Assembly (NCBI RefSeq): GCF_015477805.1
Contig: NZ_JADLQL010000001.1
Coordinates: forward strand, 124,001-188,000
Direction: 5' to 3'
From: Nocardia flavorosea
GTDB taxonomy: Bacteria; Actinomycetota; Actinomycetes; Mycobacteriales; Mycobacteriaceae
Length of the DNA stretch: 64,000 nucleotides
Positions 7,870-16,977 of this stretch are shown here, one piece after another (the first letter of the stretch is position 1; every line of letters begins with the position of its first letter). The translations under genes were made by a program, and so were the position numbers. Under the pieces are notes generated by a model that was not told the DNA's origin, did no database searches, and saw nothing but the letters and a program-made list of their open reading frames with translations.

Positions 7870-9420
7870 TCACTCCTGTATCCACGCCGTTTCTGGGCGC
7901 ATCCAGTACTGGTACGCCACTTCGACGCCGTAGACCTCCGGGCGCAGCAGCAGGCTCGTTTTCGACGGCCGCCAATACCGGTAGGCGGTGGTGTCCACGA
8001 GTTCCCGGATCGCGGTCCGGTAGGCGTCGTCGACGACGGCGGGGTCTGCGGAGGTATGTGTCAGCTCCAGCGCCCGGTCCACGATCGGGTTCGAATACTT
8101 CGCCGAGTTACCGGAACCTTTCGTATGGAAGATCCGGTACAGGTTCTCGGGGTGCGCGGTGCCGAGCGAGGAAAGGATCAGATCGTAGTTGCCGGAAACC
8201 AGCGCGGTGGCGTAACCGGCGCCGTCCAGTGGTTCGATGACGATCTCGAGGCCGTCCGCCTGCTGCAGTTGAGCCTGCAGGACCTCGGCCACCCGGGTCA
8301 GGACCGGGCTGCCGGCAGTGGTGATATACGACAGCACGACCTTCTCGCCGCCGTGGCGGGCACGGTAACGGTCCACGAGCTGTTTAGCGCCGGCGACGTC
8401 CTTCTCCGGCCACTTCGCTGCCTCGTCGAAGAGCGGATGCCCCTCGGGCATGAAGTAGTCGGCGCCCTCGTCGCCCGGGAAGGCCGCTGCCAGGATCTGA
8501 TCGTTGTCTATCAGCTTCCCGATAGCGGTACGCAGATCGGGATCGGCCAGGGTGCCCTGGCTGCTGAGGCGAACCCCGTTCCCGCCGAGCAGCGTCGCGT
8601 CGACGACCTCCATACCGGCTTCCCGGGCGCGGTCGGCATATCTGTCGCTGACCACCACCATGACATCCACTTCGTCGGCCTGTAATGCGTTGTAGCGCTG
8701 ATCGTCGGCGGGAATCGTTTTGTAGACGAATCGGTCCAGATACGGCCGCGGACTGTCCCAGTAGCCGGGGTTTCGTTCGAGGACCAGCTCGGTGCCGCGG
8801 GCCCAGGAGACGAAAACGAACGGTCCGGCACCCACCGGGGCGGTAGCGAAATCCGCGCCTTTGCGTTCGATGGCGGTCGGCGAGCCGACGAATGCCAGTG
8901 ATTCGGTGAGTTGATACGGAAGCTGGTGGTTGACCTCCGCGGAGGTAACGGCCAAGGTCGATGCGTCGACGACCTTCCAGGTCATGGTCTTCGCAGCGGC
9001 CCGGCTGGGGGAGAGCTTGCTCGGATCCAGTGCCCGTTCCCAGTTGAAGGCCACCGCGGCGGCGTCGAACGGCGTGCCGTCGGTGAAGGTCACGCCCGGG
9101 CGGAGTTTCAGGGTCCAGTGTTTGCCGTCTTCGCTGGTGAACGATTCCGCCATGCCCGGAATCACTTCGCGGGTATCGGCGTCGTAATAGAGCAGAGCTC
9201 CGTAGATCGCCTGGCAGGGGCCGAGCCCGATGCCGACAGCGCAGGTCACCGGATCCACGGACTGGGATTCGGTATTCCAGGCCAGCGTCACCGTCCCGCC
9301 GTGCCGGGGGGCACCGGCCGGCTGACGTTGCACGGTGGCGACGCCGGCGCACGCCGTGAGCAGCAGTGCCGCGGCGGCCACCACGCCCAGAGCGGATGTC
9401 ATACGGTCTCTGATTCGCAA
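7870..9420 (-). CDS. ABC importer substrate-binding lipoprotein (SBP family 5)
   Basis: This 516-residue extracytoplasmic binding protein delivers solute to the importer encoded downstream. The N-terminus is a lipoprotein signal: a basic start, a hydrophobic stretch, then LLTAC with the lipid-anchored Cys at residue 24. The body has the family 5 signature segments GGTVTLAWNTESQSVDP, a KLRPGVTFTDGTPFDAAAV region and TDTP-type hinge elements. The TTG at 9420 is preferred over the ATG at 9402 because AAAGGAG lies seven bases before it. Family 5 binds peptides, nickel, heme, opines or plant-derived compounds; the ligand is unknown. It heads the operon. Confidence 0.93.
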   Translation of the reverse strand: MRIRDRMTSALGVVAAAALLLTACAGVATVQRQPAGAPRHGGTVTLAWNTESQSVDPVTCAVGIGLGPCQAIYGALLYYDADTREVIPGMAESFTSEDGKHWTLKLRPGVTFTDGTPFDAAAVAFNWERALDPSKLSPSRAAAKTMTWKVVDASTLAVTSAEVNHQLPYQLTESLAFVGSPTAIERKGADFATAPVGAGPFVFVSWARGTELVLERNPGYWDSPRPYLDRFVYKTIPADDQRYNALQADEVDVMVVVSDRYADRAREAGMEVVDATLLGGNGVRLSSQGTLADPDLRTAIGKLIDNDQILAAAFPGDEGADYFMPEGHPLFDEAAKWPEKDVAGAKQLVDRYRARHGGEKVVLSYITTAGSPVLTRVAEVLQAQLQQADGLEIVIEPLDGAGYATALVSGNYDLILSSLGTAHPENLYRIFHTKGSGNSAKYSNPIVDRALELTHTSADPAVVDDAYRTAIRELVDTTAYRYWRPSKTSLLLRPEVYGVEVAYQYWMRPETAWIQE

Positions 9421-9883
9421 GGAATGACTCCTTTGTCATGGTGGAGCGGGCAATGCCGCAGATCGTGCGCTGTCGTCCTGGTCAGTGGGTCGATCGCGCC
9501 GGACGCCCGGAGCGCAGGGACGGGGCGAATTGCCGTGTGGCGGCGTCTCGGATCACTCCGCGAGAGCTGAGAGCATTACGCCACCGGTCACCATTCGGGG
9601 CCAGAGCATGTTCCGTTCAGCGGGAGAAGGGCCGATACCGGAAGGAAACGGGCGTAGGGGTGCGCTTGCCCGCACACCGAACCGGTCCCGCCGTCCGGTG
9701 CCCGATCGGAATGCCCATTCAGTGGAAAGTCCACCTGCCGTTTTGCGCTCCCAGGGCGATGATCGAGATCGGTGGCGTATCGCGCAGTGGCGTCCGCCGG
9801 CCACCGACGGCGCGCAACGTCACTTCCGGTGCCGGCCACCGGAAACCACTGGAAATTGTCCACCGAAGGGATCGGCAGGCTAT
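9421..9883. other. Divergent promoter region of the ABC operon
   Basis: These 463 bases separate the leftward importer operon from a rightward gene of unknown function. No gene is supported here. The region holds the repeated element TCCTGGTCAGTGG (9476-9488). A short inverted repeat, GTGGA-AAG-TCCAC, lies near 9721-9733 next to a related CATTCAGTGGAA sequence. Coordinated control of both directions is plausible. Confidence 0.5.
9476..9488. promoter_or_regulatory. Shared 13-base upstream element, copy 2
   Basis: TCCTGGTCAGTGG lies about 56 bases upstream of the substrate-binding lipoprotein start and is identical to 389-401 before the MFS gene. It is a candidate operator linking two uptake systems. 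Confidence 0.35.
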
Positions 9884-10666
9884 ATGTTCTCCGAACACGC
9901 GTTCTTCTCGTTCATCGATCTCACCGATCCCAGCGTGCACCGCGAATACAACGAATGGCATCAGCTCGACCACCGTCCGGAGAACCTGCTGCTACCGGGC
10001 GTCGCCTTCGGTGATCGGTGGGCCAGGCCGGCCGAGTACGCCGCACTGGACCGGTCATCGTCGCCGGAGCTCGCCGAGATCGACTATGTGGCGATGTACT
10101 GGTTTCGCCCGCCTTATGAGGAGAGCGTCGTGGCATGGACCAAACTGGGCGAGGATTCGTTCCAGTGGGGCCGGGGGCCGCAACTGCCGGGCGTCGAGCG
10201 GCCGCTGCTCGGCTTCTTCACACCGGTGAAGGGATATGCGGCACCGCGTATCGGGGTCTCGGCGGACGCACTGCCCTTCCGGCCCAATCGCGGGTTGCAT
10301 CTCACCGTCACCCATTTCGCGGAACCACACGGAGCCGACGTCCACGAACAGTTCCGCTGGGACGATCGCGTCGGAATCCCCGCGCTGCTCGAATGCCCGG
10401 GAGTGGCGGGCGCGTGGACCTTCTCGCTGCATTCGATGCAGAAGCATCCCAGCCTGCCGCTCGGTGCCGGAAACCGTGAGTTCGCGCCGGGTTCGGTCCG
10501 TATTCGCCTGTTGTACCTGGACGACGACCCGGCTGAGGTGACTCGTTCGGTGACGGAGGCGGAGCGCGAACTCGCTGCCCGGGACGACCTCGCGTCGCGG
10601 CCGGTCGCCGGGGAGACGTTGTTCGACAGTCCGCTACGGACGATCATTCCCTGGCAGGACTGGTAA
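9884..10666 (+). CDS. Conserved-looking protein of unknown function, possibly a dimeric alpha/beta barrel
   Basis: This 260-residue soluble protein belongs to no family I can name with certainty. The N-terminal segment HREYNEWHQLDHRPENLLLP resembles the start of EthD-like dimeric alpha/beta-barrel domains, where an EWH..H pattern is common. A second segment (RGLHLTVTHFAEPHGADVHE with a later LLECPGVAGAWTF) looks like a repeat of the same fold. There is no signal peptide or membrane helix. The ATG at 9884 is chosen because the recognisable segment begins there; an extension to 9485 is low-complexity shadow. It is transcribed away from the ABC importer and its last bases overlap the oppositely oriented exporter gene. 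Confidence 0.72.
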   Translation: MFSEHAFFSFIDLTDPSVHREYNEWHQLDHRPENLLLPGVAFGDRWARPAEYAALDRSSSPELAEIDYVAMYWFRPPYEESVVAWTKLGEDSFQWGRGPQLPGVERPLLGFFTPVKGYAAPRIGVSADALPFRPNRGLHLTVTHFAEPHGADVHEQFRWDDRVGIPALLECPGVAGAWTFSLHSMQKHPSLPLGAGNREFAPGSVRIRLLYLDDDPAEVTRSVTEAERELAARDDLASRPVAGETLFDSPLRTIIPWQDW

Positions 10667-12104
10667 CCGTTCGCTGGGTGCGCCGGCCTGCGAGGAGCAG
10701 GCCGGCGAGGACCGCAGCGGTTGCGGTGGTCGCGGCCGCTATCCAGAACATGGTGGAGAAGGCCGTCTCGCCGGGATAGTGTCCGCCGCCGATCGTGATG
10801 GTCCAGGTGCCGGTCGCGGCAGCCATGGTGGCGCTGGCCGTGGAGGTACCCACCGACTGGAGCAGAGCGCTGATACTGGTGGCCGAAGCCGACCGGGACA
10901 TCGGGACCGACGTCATGATCAGGGTGGGGACGGTGGCGATGGTGAGTGACAGGCCGACCCCGACGACAACGGCGCCGCCCAGCATCTGCCACGGTTCCCG
11001 GCTGAAGGGTACGCGGAGCGTGAACGCGACAGCCAGTTCGATCGCTGCCAGCAGCAGAACCGGTTGTGGGCCGAAGCGGGCGATGGCGCGCGCCGCGACC
11101 GGTGCCGTGACTATTCCGACGAGCGCGATGGGCATGAGCCAGAATCCTGCCTCCAGTACGCTCATTCCCGCGCCGTACCCCGTCTCGGTGGGGAGCTGCA
11201 GCAACTGCGTGGTGAGCAGGATATTGCTGAACAGTGCGAAGCCGACGAGCAGCGCGCAGAGGTTCACCAGCAGCAGCGGTGGCCGTGCTGCCACGCGCAG
11301 ATCCACCAGAGGTGTCCCGGAACGGAGTTGCAGCGGCACCCACGTCGCGAACAGGAGCAGGCTCGTACCGGTCAGGAGCAGTGTCCCGGGATCGGTCCAA
11401 CCCCACTGACCGCCCTTCGACAGTGGTAGCAGCAGGGTGGTGAGCGCACCGGCGAGCACGACAGCGCCGAGGAAATCGAACCTTTCGCGTGGCCGGGGCG
11501 GTGACGGCGGGACGACCTTCGCGACAACCAGCATCAGGACCGACCCGGCCAGCGCTACCGCCCAGAAGATCCAATGCCAGTCCAGGAACGTGACTATCAG
11601 GCCGGAAAGGGGTAGTCCCGCGGCGGCGCCGATGGCCATCGAAGCACTCATGGTCGCCACCCCGCCGGGTACCCGGTGCGGTGGTAGCACATCGCGCATC
11701 GTCGCCATGGCGACGGGAATCAGCGCCAGGCCGCATCCTTGGACAGCGCGGGCGATGATCAGTGGAATCAAGGCGTCACTGAGCGCGCCGAGGACCGACG
11801 CGGCGATCACGAATGTCAGCGTCAGCACGATCAGCAGCTTCTTGCCGAAAATATCCGCGAGGCGTCCGATGAGCGGTGTGACGGCCGCCCCCGTCACCAG
11901 CGTCGCGGTCACCAGCCATGACGCGTTACTCGCGGAGGTGCCCAGCAGGGACGGCAGAGCAGGTAGCAGGGGCAGGGCCATCGTCTGCTGCAGCGCCATC
12001 AGATTCCCGCAGGCAGCGAGAACCACGACGATCCCGGTTCCGCCGCGGGCAGCAGTGGCAACTGCCGTTGCGGGCCGCACACCGTGCTGCCGGATGCTCA
12101 CCAT
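10644..12104 (-). CDS. DHA2-family MFS drug/metabolite exporter
   Basis: This 486-residue membrane protein fits the 14-helix drug:H+ antiporter family (QacA/EmrB type). The first helices contain MALPLLPALPSLLGTSASNASW and the loop 2-3 motif GRLADIFGKKLL. Motif C-like glycine-rich helix 5 (GAAAGLPLSGLI) is also visible. It would expel a toxic or secondary metabolite. It ends convergently, overlapping the 9884-10666 gene by 23 bases, so the two mRNAs are antisense at their 3' ends. Just upstream (12197-12241) lie two copies of the CCGCTnAnTGG element, which may control it. Confidence 0.92.
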   Translation of the reverse strand: MVSIRQHGVRPATAVATAARGGTGIVVVLAACGNLMALQQTMALPLLPALPSLLGTSASNASWLVTATLVTGAAVTPLIGRLADIFGKKLLIVLTLTFVIAASVLGALSDALIPLIIARAVQGCGLALIPVAMATMRDVLPPHRVPGGVATMSASMAIGAAAGLPLSGLIVTFLDWHWIFWAVALAGSVLMLVVAKVVPPSPPRPRERFDFLGAVVLAGALTTLLLPLSKGGQWGWTDPGTLLLTGTSLLLFATWVPLQLRSGTPLVDLRVAARPPLLLVNLCALLVGFALFSNILLTTQLLQLPTETGYGAGMSVLEAGFWLMPIALVGIVTAPVAARAIARFGPQPVLLLAAIELAVAFTLRVPFSREPWQMLGGAVVVGVGLSLTIATVPTLIMTSVPMSRSASATSISALLQSVGTSTASATMAAATGTWTITIGGGHYPGETAFSTMFWIAAATTATAAVLAGLLLAGRRTQRTVTSPARE

Positions 12105-12196
12105 CGGCCGGAGCCCTGTTGCTGCGGGCAGGGGCAGAGAGGGCGGTTCGGTGGCATCGTCTCAGCATCGAGCCCGGCCGCGGCCCTCACAAGATA

Positions 12197-12241
12197 TTCC
12201 ACCGCTGAGTGGAACCCTGTTATCGCTGTGCCGCTGAATGG
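12197..12241. promoter_or_regulatory. Two CCGCTGARTGG elements upstream of the exporter
   Basis: CCGCTGAGTGG at 12202-12212 sits inside a longer inverted repeat, TTCCAC-CGCTGA-GTGGAA (12197-12214). A second copy, CCGCTGAATGG, is at 12231-12241. Tandem spacing of 29 bases (about three helical turns) fits cooperative binding. They lie 98 to 137 bases before the DHA2 exporter start and upstream of the small rightward frame at 12393. Confidence 0.45.
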
Positions 12242-12392
12242 GAGGGGTCCGGTGCCCGGCCTGCTGGTATGCCATCTTGTGACGCGGCTCATGGTCGGCG
12301 TTGCCCAGAGCCGACGTCGTGGCGGGACCGGAACCTCGAGACGCATTCCGTGCGCAGCCGGACACTCGGTGAGTGCAGAAGGATGGATAGTC

Positions 12393-12665
12393 GTGATCAC
12401 AACCGACAACGAGAAGGACGCCGCTGTCCGATGCGGCGCCGGTGCGGTGAGACCCGAATACACCGCGGACGTACACGTACGGATCTGGTTGTCCGGGCGC
12501 GCTTTCGAATACCTGATCGCGGTAGCAGGAGTCGGCAATCTGGTCGCCGACTGGAAGCGGCAGCGGTGGTGCGGCGCCATCGAGTTCTTCGCGGCGCCGA
12601 CCTCGGGTGTGCCGCGCATACCCTGTGAACGGCTGTACCTCGGCGGTGCCCGGTCCGGAGAGTAG
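12393..12665 (+). CDS. Possible small protein of unknown function
   Basis: This candidate of 90 residues starts at a GTG preceded by AGAAGGATGG. The sequence contains varied, non-repetitive residues (EYTADVHVRIWLSGRAFEYL) rather than the Arg/Pro-rich text of shadow frames. It shows no signal peptide or known motif. It stands alone between an exporter and a gene remnant. It could also be chance coding. Confidence 0.4.
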   Translation: MITTDNEKDAAVRCGAGAVRPEYTADVHVRIWLSGRAFEYLIAVAGVGNLVADWKRQRWCGAIEFFAAPTSGVPRIPCERLYLGGARSGE

Positions 12666-12754
12666 CCGACGAGCCTCGGACGCCGGCAGGCTCGGGAGCG
12701 CTGCAATCCTCTTCTCCAGGACCACCACGGTGGCACTGGAGAAGACGCTCGAGA

Positions 12755-13050
12755 TCACTTCGCGCCGGTGAGATCGACGATCATCTTTCCCCGGTTGCGC
12801 CCGGTCAGCAGGCGGATCAGTCCCTCGGGGGCCGCACGCAGACCGTGCAGGGTTTCGTAGCGATACCGCACCGACCCACTGCGCCGCAGCTGCTGCATCT
12901 CGGACCGGAAAATTTCGTACTCCGGGTAGTGGTCGTAGACGACGAAACCCTCCAGCCGCAGCCGCTTACGCAGCATCGGACGCAGCGGTGGACCGACGGT
13001 GGACTCCGGACCGTTGTATTCGGCGGCCATTCCGCAGATGATGTGCCGGC
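12755..13050 (-). pseudogene. 3' remnant of an NADP-dependent oxidoreductase (MDR/CurA-like)
   Basis: The last ~97 codons of this frame match the C-terminal part of the leukotriene B4 dehydrogenase/CurA group of medium-chain reductases. A strand with ICGMAAEYNG is followed by LRKRLRLEGFVVYDHYPEYE, GLRAAPEGLIRLLTGRN and RGKMIVDLTG. The catalytic and nucleotide-binding N-terminal ~230 residues are missing: upstream the frame stays open to 13381 but the residues become Arg/Pro-rich and unrelated. The gene therefore seems to have lost its 5' two thirds. The breakpoint is near 13050. Confidence 0.7.
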
Positions 13051-13483
13051 CGTGTTCCCGGTTGCGCGCTGAGGGTATCGGTCGCCGGGGCGCGGGTGCG
13101 GTGGAAACCGGCTCGAATGGCGTTTGAACTGGGGTTTTGCCCATCCCGGAAGACGAGTGCTCCCGCTGAATGGGAGGCCGCCGATCGGCCCCTCGCGCAG
13201 ACCCTATCGTCCTGTCATGCCACGCGCTTGTGACGCAGTTCACCGACGATGGCGACTCTGTTCGCCGGACCGCGCACATCGCCGCAACCGCCCGTCGCGG
13301 GAAGTGGTGAACCGTCGAACCGCCCGGTCGCACCGGGCCCGGGCGGTCCACCCGGAAGCCCGCTCGCTCCGGCCGGACCACCTGTAGTTACGACCCGACC
13401 GTTATCCGGGCCCGACCCGACCAGCCCACTGCCGTGGGGGGACGCGCCGGCCCGGCGAACTCTTCACCCGGAAGGCCCGCATC
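13051..13483. other. Gap between the oxidoreductase remnant and the lactonase operon
   Basis: These 433 bases show no intact gene. The CCGCTGAATGG element recurs at 13163-13173, here within CTCCC-GCTGAAT-GGGAG. It lies about 310 bases before the SMP-30 gene start. The rest may be decayed sequence from the lost part of the oxidoreductase gene plus the operon promoter. Confidence 0.4.
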
Positions 13484-14431
13484 ATGACCAACCCTGTCGA
13501 AAACGTAGCCGCCGCCGTCGCCGCGGCCGGCGCCCCGACTCGGGGAGCCCACCGAATCTCCTCGGGCTACTCCTGGCCGGAGTGCCCGCGGTGGCACGAG
13601 GGCGCCTTCTGGTTCTCCGATATGTACACCGGAACGCTGAAAACACTCGATGCCGACGGCAACGCGACCGTTGTCGTGGATGCGACCGGACGCGCCGCCG
13701 CCACCGACGTGCCGATCGTGCTGGGTGGATTCGGCTGGCTGCCGGACGGACGGCTCATCGTGGTATCGATGCACGAGAAGCTGGTGCTGGTACACGGCGG
13801 TGGTGCGCCGGACGACCTCGCCGTGTACGCCGATATCTCGCCGTACACGCTGGCCGCCGCCAACGATATGGTCGTCGACGCCGACGGCCGGGCCTACATC
13901 ACCCAGCTCGGTTTCGATCTGTTCAAAGGCGAAGAGCCGGTGGTCTCCCCGCTGATCGTGGTGGACCCGGACGGTACGGTCTCGACACCGGACAAGGTCG
14001 ACCCGCTGATGTGCGCCAACGGTATCGCCATCAGCGAAGACGGCACGAAGGTCTACACCGCCGAAGTGATGGCCTCCAAGATCACGGTGATGGATCGAGC
14101 CGCGGACGGCACCCTGTCGAACGCACGGGAATTCGCCACCTGTCCGTTCATGCCCGACGGGATCGGCCTCGACTCCGACGGCGGTGTCTGGGCGGCCATG
14201 CCGGGCGGCGGCCACGTCGCGCGTTTCACCGACCAGGGACTCACCCACGCGGTGTCGCTGCCACTGGAGGACGGTATCGCCTCGGCCTGTCTGCTCGGTG
14301 GCCCGGACCGCAAAACCCTCTACATCACTGTCGGATTCGAGGTCTTCGACTTCGAGAAGTCGGCGCGGGAAGCCCAGGGCACCATCTGGACGGCCGATAT
14401 CGACCACTCCGGTGGCGCCACCCGCCCCTGA
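13484..14431 (+). CDS. SMP-30/gluconolactonase-like hydrolase
   Basis: This 315-residue six-bladed beta-propeller is likely a lactonase. The SMP-30 metal ligand positions are visible: Glu33 in WPECPRW, Asn in AANDMVVDADG, Asn in CANGIAISEDG and Asp in PDGIGLDSDG. Each blade ends with a DG turn. There is no signal peptide, so it acts in the cytoplasm. The start is the ATG before MTNPVENV. It heads an operon with an SDR, a P450, a ferredoxin and a reductase. This is the set expected when a cyclic compound is hydroxylated, oxidised and its lactone opened; the pathway role is inferred. Confidence 0.9.
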   Translation: MTNPVENVAAAVAAAGAPTRGAHRISSGYSWPECPRWHEGAFWFSDMYTGTLKTLDADGNATVVVDATGRAAATDVPIVLGGFGWLPDGRLIVVSMHEKLVLVHGGGAPDDLAVYADISPYTLAAANDMVVDADGRAYITQLGFDLFKGEEPVVSPLIVVDPDGTVSTPDKVDPLMCANGIAISEDGTKVYTAEVMASKITVMDRAADGTLSNAREFATCPFMPDGIGLDSDGGVWAAMPGGGHVARFTDQGLTHAVSLPLEDGIASACLLGGPDRKTLYITVGFEVFDFEKSAREAQGTIWTADIDHSGGATRP

Positions 14432-14465
14432 CCTGTTCGCAACCCACAGAAATTCCGAGGAAATC

Positions 14466-15371
14466 ATGGCAACACTGGACTTCTCCGACCGCGTCGTCAT
14501 CGTTACCGGCGCCGGCCGCGGTATCGGCCGCGCCCACGCCGTCCTGCTGGCTTCGCGCGGAGCGTCGGTCGTGGTCGGCGATCTGGGTGCCCGGATCGAC
14601 GGCTCCGGCGTCGACGGCGACAACCCGGCCGCGGAGGTCGTCGCGGAGATCACCGCTGCCGGCGGCAGAGCGGTCGCCTGCACCGGTGACGTGTCCACCG
14701 AAGACGGTGCCCGTGCGCTGGTCGATGCGGCGGTCGGTTCCTTCGGCGGGCTGACCTCTGTCGTCAACAACGCCGGGATCGTCCGGGCGGCGCCGTTCGC
14801 CGAGGTACCGGACGAGGAGTACCAGCGGCATCTCGACGTCCACTACTTCGGTTCCCTGCGGGTCATCCGAGCCGCCTGGCCGCATCTGTTGCGGGCCGAG
14901 GCGCCGCGGATCGTGAACACCATTTCCCAGGCGATGCTCGGCAATCCGGGGATGTCGCACTACGGCGGGTCCAAGGGGGCGCTGTTCGGCCTGACCCGCA
15001 ACCTCGCGCTCGAGGGCCTGGCGGCGGGGATCAAGGTGAACGCGATCGCGCCCGGCGCCGGCACCCGGATGGCCGAGGCCGCCGCGGACACCTTGTCCCC
15101 GGAGGTCATGGAGTACATGCGCACGGCACTGCTGCCCGAGCATGTCGCGCCCGTCGTCGCCTATCTGGTGCATCCGTCCTGCGAGGTCACCGGCGAAGTG
15201 TTCAACGTGGCGGGCGGCATCGTGAACCGGCTGGCCCTGGTCAACACCGTCGGCATCCACGATCCGAGTCTCACCGTCGAATCCGTGGCCGACCGGTTCG
15301 ACACGATCATGGCGATCACCCCGGAAGCGATTCCGCAGCTGGTCGCTCCCGCGCAGCTGCCGGCCTCCTGA
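14466..15371 (+). CDS. SDR family oxidoreductase in the P450 operon
   Basis: This 301-residue short-chain dehydrogenase starts at the ATG at 14466 behind GAGGAAATC. It carries TGAGRGIGRAHA, the NNAG motif, and a YGGSK active site with a preceding Ser. The VVVGDLGARIDG segment resembles the hydroxyacyl-CoA/steroid dehydrogenase group in which a longer loop follows strand 2. The C-terminal ~40 residues extend beyond the usual 250-260. It lies 34 bases after the lactonase gene and 34 before the P450 gene, so it probably oxidises the alcohol made by the P450. The substrate is not known. Confidence 0.9.
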   Translation: MATLDFSDRVVIVTGAGRGIGRAHAVLLASRGASVVVGDLGARIDGSGVDGDNPAAEVVAEITAAGGRAVACTGDVSTEDGARALVDAAVGSFGGLTSVVNNAGIVRAAPFAEVPDEEYQRHLDVHYFGSLRVIRAAWPHLLRAEAPRIVNTISQAMLGNPGMSHYGGSKGALFGLTRNLALEGLAAGIKVNAIAPGAGTRMAEAAADTLSPEVMEYMRTALLPEHVAPVVAYLVHPSCEVTGEVFNVAGGIVNRLALVNTVGIHDPSLTVESVADRFDTIMAITPEAIPQLVAPAQLPAS

Positions 15372-15405
15372 ACCACTTCCCACAGCCCCTATTTGGAGTG
15401 AGCCG

Positions 15406-16644
15406 ATGAGTACAACCGAGACGGCCGGTAATGCCGTGAGCACCGAATACCCGTTCCCGCCGGTATCGCCGGACGAGGCGCTGGACCGCTATCACGCCAT
15501 CGCCGCCGACCGGCCGATGACCAAGATGACCATGCCGTTCGGCGGTGACGTCTGGGTGATCCACCGCAATGCCGCGGCACGCGAGATGTTGAGCGACGGG
15601 CGGTTCGTCCGCGAACCGTTCCGGACCGGCGAACGGGTGGTGCCGTATTTCGTCGAGTTTCCCGATTTCCTGAAAACCACCCTGCAGTTCGAGGACCCGC
15701 CGCATCACACCAAACTGCGGAAGCTGGTGCAGCGCTCGATCTCCCCGAAACGGGTCAAGGCGATGCGTGATTCGGCGGTGGAATTCGCCAACCACCTCAT
15801 CGACGAGATGGTCGCCAAAGGCGCGCCGACGAATCTGGTGCACGACTATGCGGTGGCGCTGCCGATCCAGATGCTGGCCAATCTGCTCGGCGTCCCGCCC
15901 GAGGACCGGCCGAAGTTCCAGAAGTGGAGTTCTTCGACGCTCGCGGTGGCGAATATGCCCGAGGAAGAAGTCGTGGCCAACATGACCGAACTGGTCGTGT
16001 ACATGATGGGTCTGATCGAGGAACGCCGTAAGGAACCGCGCGAGGATCTGCTCAGCGATCTGGCCAATGCCCGCGACAAGGACGACAGCCTCACCGACGG
16101 CGAAATCCTGCCGATCGCCCTGGTTCTGATCATCGGCGGATTCGACAACACGGCGAACTTCATCTGCGCCGGCGTGCATTCGCTGCTGAGCAACCCCGAT
16201 CAGCTCGAGCTCTTCCGCGCCGACCCCGACGGTCTGGCGCCGACGACGGTGGAGGAGGTCCTGCGGCACGGCCGGATGGCCGTGGACGGGGATATCGCCG
16301 GCGGCGGTGGACTGGTGCCTTTCGTGGCGACCGAGGATGTGGTGATCGACGGGCACACCATCGCCAAAGGCGAGGCGGTGCTGGTCGATCCGGCCGCGGT
16401 CAACCACGACGGCGTGGCCATCGACAACGACGGCGTGTTCGATATCCGGCGGGAAAGCAATTCGCACCTCACCCTGAGCTACGGGCTGCACCATTGCCTC
16501 GGGGCGCCGCTGGCGCGGATGGAGATGCAGGTCGGTCTTGCCGAACTGTTCAAACGCCTGCCGAACCTGCGGCTGGAGGGTGAGGCCGTTATCGATATGG
16601 ACAATCTGACGCAGGCGGTCACCGAGCTGCCCGTGTCCTGGTAG
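15406..16644 (+). CDS. Cytochrome P450 with Asn at the I-helix alcohol position
   Basis: This 412-residue soluble bacterial P450 has the heme loop [10 protein letters not shown] with the thiolate Cys364. Leu replaces the usual Phe at the start of that loop. The ExxR motif is in VEEVLRH. The I helix reads [10 protein letters not shown], so Asp247 is followed by Asn248 where most P450s have Thr. Asn at this place is known from P450cin, a cineole hydroxylase. The C-helix segment [13 protein letters not shown] is typical. The gene is followed within 9 bases by its ferredoxin and then a reductase, forming a self-contained class I system. Confidence 0.94.
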   Translation: MSTTETAGNAVSTEYPFPPVSPDEALDRYHAIAADRPMTKMTMPFGGDVWVIHRNAAAREMLSDGRFVREPFRTGERVVPYFVEFPDFLKTTLQFEDPPHHTKLRKLVQRSISPKRVKAMRDSAVEFANHLIDEMVAKGAPTNLVHDYAVALPIQMLANLLGVPPEDRPKFQKWSSSTLAVANMPEEEVVANMTELVVYMMGLIEERRKEPREDLLSDLANARDKDDSLTDGEILPIALVLIIGGFDNTANFICAGVHSLLSNPDQLELFRADPDGLAPTTVEEVLRHGRMAVDGDIAGGGGLVPFVATEDVVIDGHTIAKGEAVLVDPAAVNHDGVAIDNDGVFDIRRESNSHLTLSYGLHHCLGAPLARMEMQVGLAELFKRLPNLRLEGEAVIDMDNLTQAVTELPVSW

Positions 16645-16653
16645 GAGCCTGCG

Positions 16654-16974
16654 ATGCCGAAAGTTTTCTACACCCAGCCCGACGGCGAGGTGAAGGTGAT
16701 CGACGGCGCCGTGGGCGACTCCGTGATGTCGACCGCCGTGAAGAACGGTGTGAAAGGCATTGTCGGACAGTGCGGTGGCACGCTGTCGTGCGCGACCTGC
16801 CACGTGTACGTCGAACCCGGCGAACTGGGCAACTTCGCCGACCCCACCGAGGACGAGGACGATATGCTCGAATGCACCGCCTCCGACCGCGAGGACAACT
16901 CCCGGCTGTCCTGTCAGCTGACACTGGCCGATGGGGTGGATCTACACGTCACTGTCCCCGATGAACAGGTCTGA
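16654..16974 (+). CDS. [2Fe-2S] ferredoxin, adrenodoxin/putidaredoxin type
   Basis: This 106-residue ferredoxin passes electrons to the P450 encoded just upstream. The cluster ligands are Cys40, Cys46, Cys49 and Cys87, in the pattern C-x5-C-x2-C...C of vertebrate-type and putidaredoxin-like ferredoxins. An acidic stretch (DPTEDEDDMLEC) matches the partner-docking helix. An extra Cys74 is present. The gene starts 9 bases after the P450 stop and ends 3 bases before the reductase start. Confidence 0.95.
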   Translation: MPKVFYTQPDGEVKVIDGAVGDSVMSTAVKNGVKGIVGQCGGTLSCATCHVYVEPGELGNFADPTEDEDDMLECTASDREDNSRLSCQLTLADGVDLHVTVPDEQV

Positions 16975-16977
16975 GCG

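Noticed and set aside
15316..16803. A 495-codon minus-strand frame across the P450
   Set aside because: His/Arg/Gly-rich complement of the P450 reading frame, which itself has complete motifs.
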